A DNA stretch of 64,000 nt from Theobroma cacao (taxonomy: Eukaryota; Streptophyta; Magnoliopsida; Malvales; Malvaceae), in NCBI RefSeq assembly GCF_000208745.1, contig NC_030850.1, positions 31,335,674 to 31,399,673 on the forward strand, in the 5' to 3' direction. A program made the position numbers and the translations under genes. How positions within the stretch are numbered: position 1 is the stretch's first letter; every line of letters begins with the position of its first letter. A model generated the notes under the pieces. It had not been told where the DNA came from. It worked only from the letters and a program-made list of their open reading frames with translations, and did not search any database. Of this stretch, positions 63,711 through 64,000 are shown piece after piece.

Positions 63711-64000
63711 TTTTGGGTGAGAATGTGCTACTGAGTTTGTGTTTATCTTGGATTCTATTTGCGGCCTTGTAAAATCACGAAGTCTTCTTGTGGGGTTTGG
63801 TTTCTGCTTGGAGTATTAAATTTATTGGACGCATTGCTGCTGTCTACAATTAATTGGAATGAGGATTTCATATGGCTTGAAATCAGGATAGGTACTGCCC
63901 TGAAATTTTAAAATGAATCCCAAAGTCCTCATATATAGGTGTTGTTGTTCTGTTTTAAGTGATTTTATTTATCCTCCACGCTAAAATTAAGCTACCAAAA
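63711..64000. other. Unassigned right edge
   Basis: No gene or recognised repeat is visible in the last 290 bases. Confidence 0.4.

Overview
The window is nuclear DNA of a flowering plant, most likely a eudicot of the rosid group. The evidence is plant-type genes with AT-rich introns, plant-type ribosomal protein gene structures, a DUF538 cluster, and abundant LTR-retrotransposon, MULE-like and CACTA debris. I cannot name the species. Exon joins below were placed by eye from GT/AG sites and checked for continuous reading frame; none was checked against transcripts.

Layout. At 1.7-2.1 kb (+) lies a small LEA5/SAG21-type stress protein gene. From 14.3 to 5.0 kb (-) is a 13-exon eIF2A gene; its introns hold a 2.7-kb solo LTR and a 1.2-kb long-TIR element. 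At 17.9-15.9 kb (-) is ribosomal protein eS4 (5 exons). From 24.4 to 21.2 kb (-) are three tandem DUF538 genes. At 29.1-26.7 kb (-) is an intronless exocyst SEC15B gene. At 36.3-31.0 kb (-) is an 18-exon peroxisomal multifunctional protein (MFP2-like) with an unusual C-terminus. At 38.9-41.1 kb (+) is ribosomal protein eL18 (5 exons), and at 45.1-42.6 kb (-) an epoxide hydrolase (3 exons).

From 45.6 kb to the end no host gene is visible. This part holds a solo LTR, a degenerate Ty1/copia element split by a 2.8-kb LTR-like insertion, a LINE RNase H remnant, a CACTA terminus with subterminal repeats, and a truncated inverted copy of the same 2.8-kb LTR.

The genes do not form an operon-like system. 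Three encode translation components (eIF2A, eS4, eL18). Five gene types (SAG21-like, DUF538, DUF538, SEC15B, epoxide hydrolase) occur in the same order as I recall for Arabidopsis At4g02380-At4g02340, so the window appears to be an ancestral gene block expanded by extra genes and transposons. I found no convincing new biological system. The most unusual gene-level observation is the MFP2-like enzyme whose predicted C-terminus has no peroxisomal SKL/SRL-type signal.
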